A stretch of 6,364 bases of DNA from Bacillaceae bacterium UBA7792 (GTDB lineage Bacteria; Bacillota; Bacilli; Bacillales; Cytobacillaceae), in NCBI GenBank assembly GCA_002480735.1, contig DLCS01000026.1, positions 1 through 6,364 of the forward strand, in the 5' to 3' direction. The notes beneath the pieces are model-generated. The model ran no database searches and was not told the origin of the DNA. It saw nothing but the letters and a program-made list of their open reading frames with translations. This document shows, in pieces, positions 6,076-6,364 of the stretch (positions are counted from its first letter, which is position 1; the number at the start of each line of letters is the position of its first letter). A program made the translations under genes and the position numbers.

Positions 6076-6124
6076 GACTATTTTCGACTGCCTGGTAAAA
6101 AGAATGATTTTTTAGAAAATAGTC
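6076..6124 (-). repeat. 10-bp perfect inverted repeat in the acylase leader
   Basis: GACTATTTTC (6076-6085) and GAAAATAGTC (6115-6124) are exact inverted copies separated by 29 bp, beginning 22 bp before the acylase ATG. In the RNA this would be a stem whose loop also contains pairing A-runs and T-runs. It might be an operator, a leader structure or a transcript stabiliser. No convincing -35/-10 pair was seen around it. Confidence 0.5.
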
Positions 6125-6186
6125 CACCTAATCATTTCGAGAAAAAATGGTGAATTCCTTCATTATTTCTACTAAAGGTTATTTTC

Positions 6187-6250
6187 GTACAGCTTGTGGT
6201 TTTTGCAATGGTCCAAGTGCCGACCATTGCCTTTCATACTAATTCTGTAC
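6187..6250. repeat. Nested inverted repeat of about 64 bp upstream of the acylase
   Basis: The inner arms GCAATGGTC (6205-6213) and GACCATTGC (6222-6230) enclose an 8-nt loop; the outer arms are GTACAG (6187-6192) and CTGTAC (6245-6250). The inner stem is strong, but the sequence after it (CTTTCAT) is a poor terminator tail on the plus strand, and the minus strand has A rather than T. It may be a weak terminator of a gene beyond the right edge or part of a dispersed palindromic repeat. Confidence 0.5.
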
Positions 6251-6267
6251 CACGCACGAAGGAGGAT

Positions 6268-6364
6268 GGCCCTTTTCTCGTTCTTTTGATCATTTAACTG
6301 CTGGAAGAATTTTAATTTCGTCTATAGTTCTCATTCAAAAGCAACAAAGATTGAGAAAAGAGCC
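6268..6364. repeat. 97-bp unit with 12-nt inverted ends, possible small mobile or dispersed repeat
   Basis: GGCCCTTTTCTC (6268-6279) is the inverted copy, with one transition, of GAGAAAAGAGCC (6353-6364). A looser match (TCTTT with AAAGA) continues a few bases inward. The interior is AT-rich with no coding frame. Termini beginning GGC-CTTTTC recall those of some insertion sequences (the ISL3 family came to mind), but no transposase is present. The right end coincides with the window edge, so the right flank and any target duplication cannot be read. Confidence 0.4.

Larger units (their letters stand above)
6055..6364. other. 310-bp stretch without a convincing gene, upstream of the acylase
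   Basis: It contains the acylase ribosome site and three separate inverted repeats (6076-6124, 6187-6250 and 6268-6364). The longest open frame seen on the minus strand is about 49 codons (6172-6321). It has only a late ATG at 6237 and no ribosome site, so it is not called a gene. A clear sigma-A promoter for the acylase was not found. Confidence 0.6.

Noticed and set aside
5822..6127. Minus-strand frame of 101 codons overlapping the acylase start
   Set aside because: It reads the acylase N-terminus in another frame, and the well-supported ATG at 6054 with its ribosome site explains the region.
6172..6321. Open minus-strand frame of about 49 codons, ATG at 6237
   Set aside because: It has no ribosome site, and the ATG leaves only 21 residues that run through the hairpin; it looks like repeat DNA rather than a gene.

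Overview
The window looks like chromosomal DNA of a low-to-moderate GC Gram-positive bacterium of the Bacillaceae type. The evidence is AT-rich spacers, strong AGGAGG-like ribosome binding sites, a GTG start, a NapA preprotein with both a twin-arginine motif and a lipobox, a Sco protein with an N-terminal membrane anchor, and a Bacillus-style membrane-anchored penicillin acylase family protein. Genus and species cannot be fixed from the sequence alone.

Layout. Positions 1-2443 (minus strand) hold part of a periplasmic-type nitrate reductase operon: napG (four [4Fe-4S] clusters) is first, followed by napA (Mo-bisMGD catalytic subunit). napA runs off the left edge, so its C-terminus and any later nap genes lie outside. 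Positions 2444-2655 are a divergent control region with a good Fnr-type box (TGTGATATTTTCCACA). This box sits at the class II distance (-41.5) from a plausible -10 element on each strand, and repeated TTGTGAA sites lie around it. Positions 2656-3258 (plus strand) encode a Sco/SenC/PrrC copper chaperone or thiol-redox protein. Positions 3283-3403 form an imperfect nested palindrome of about 121 bp. A strong bidirectional intrinsic terminator at 3413-3441 ends both sco and the converging minus-strand genes. Those are a 41-residue small ORF (3479-3604) and, upstream of it, a 788-residue penicillin/AHL-acylase family Ntn-hydrolase (3688-6054). The last 310 bases hold no convincing gene but carry three separate inverted repeats. 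The last of these is a 97-bp unit bounded by 12-nt inverted ends that finishes exactly at the window edge and may be a small mobile or dispersed repeat.

How the parts may work together. NapG and NapA belong to one electron-transfer path from quinol to extracytoplasmic nitrate. The Sco protein is transcribed divergently from the same regulatory region, which suggests co-regulation under low oxygen and perhaps copper-centre assembly for a terminal oxidase or a denitrification enzyme (inference). The acylase and small ORF are an unrelated neighbouring unit. No wholly new multi-gene system is evident. The most interesting points are the mismatch in export signals between NapA and NapG, the symmetric Fnr promoter, the nested palindrome and the unannotated small ORF.
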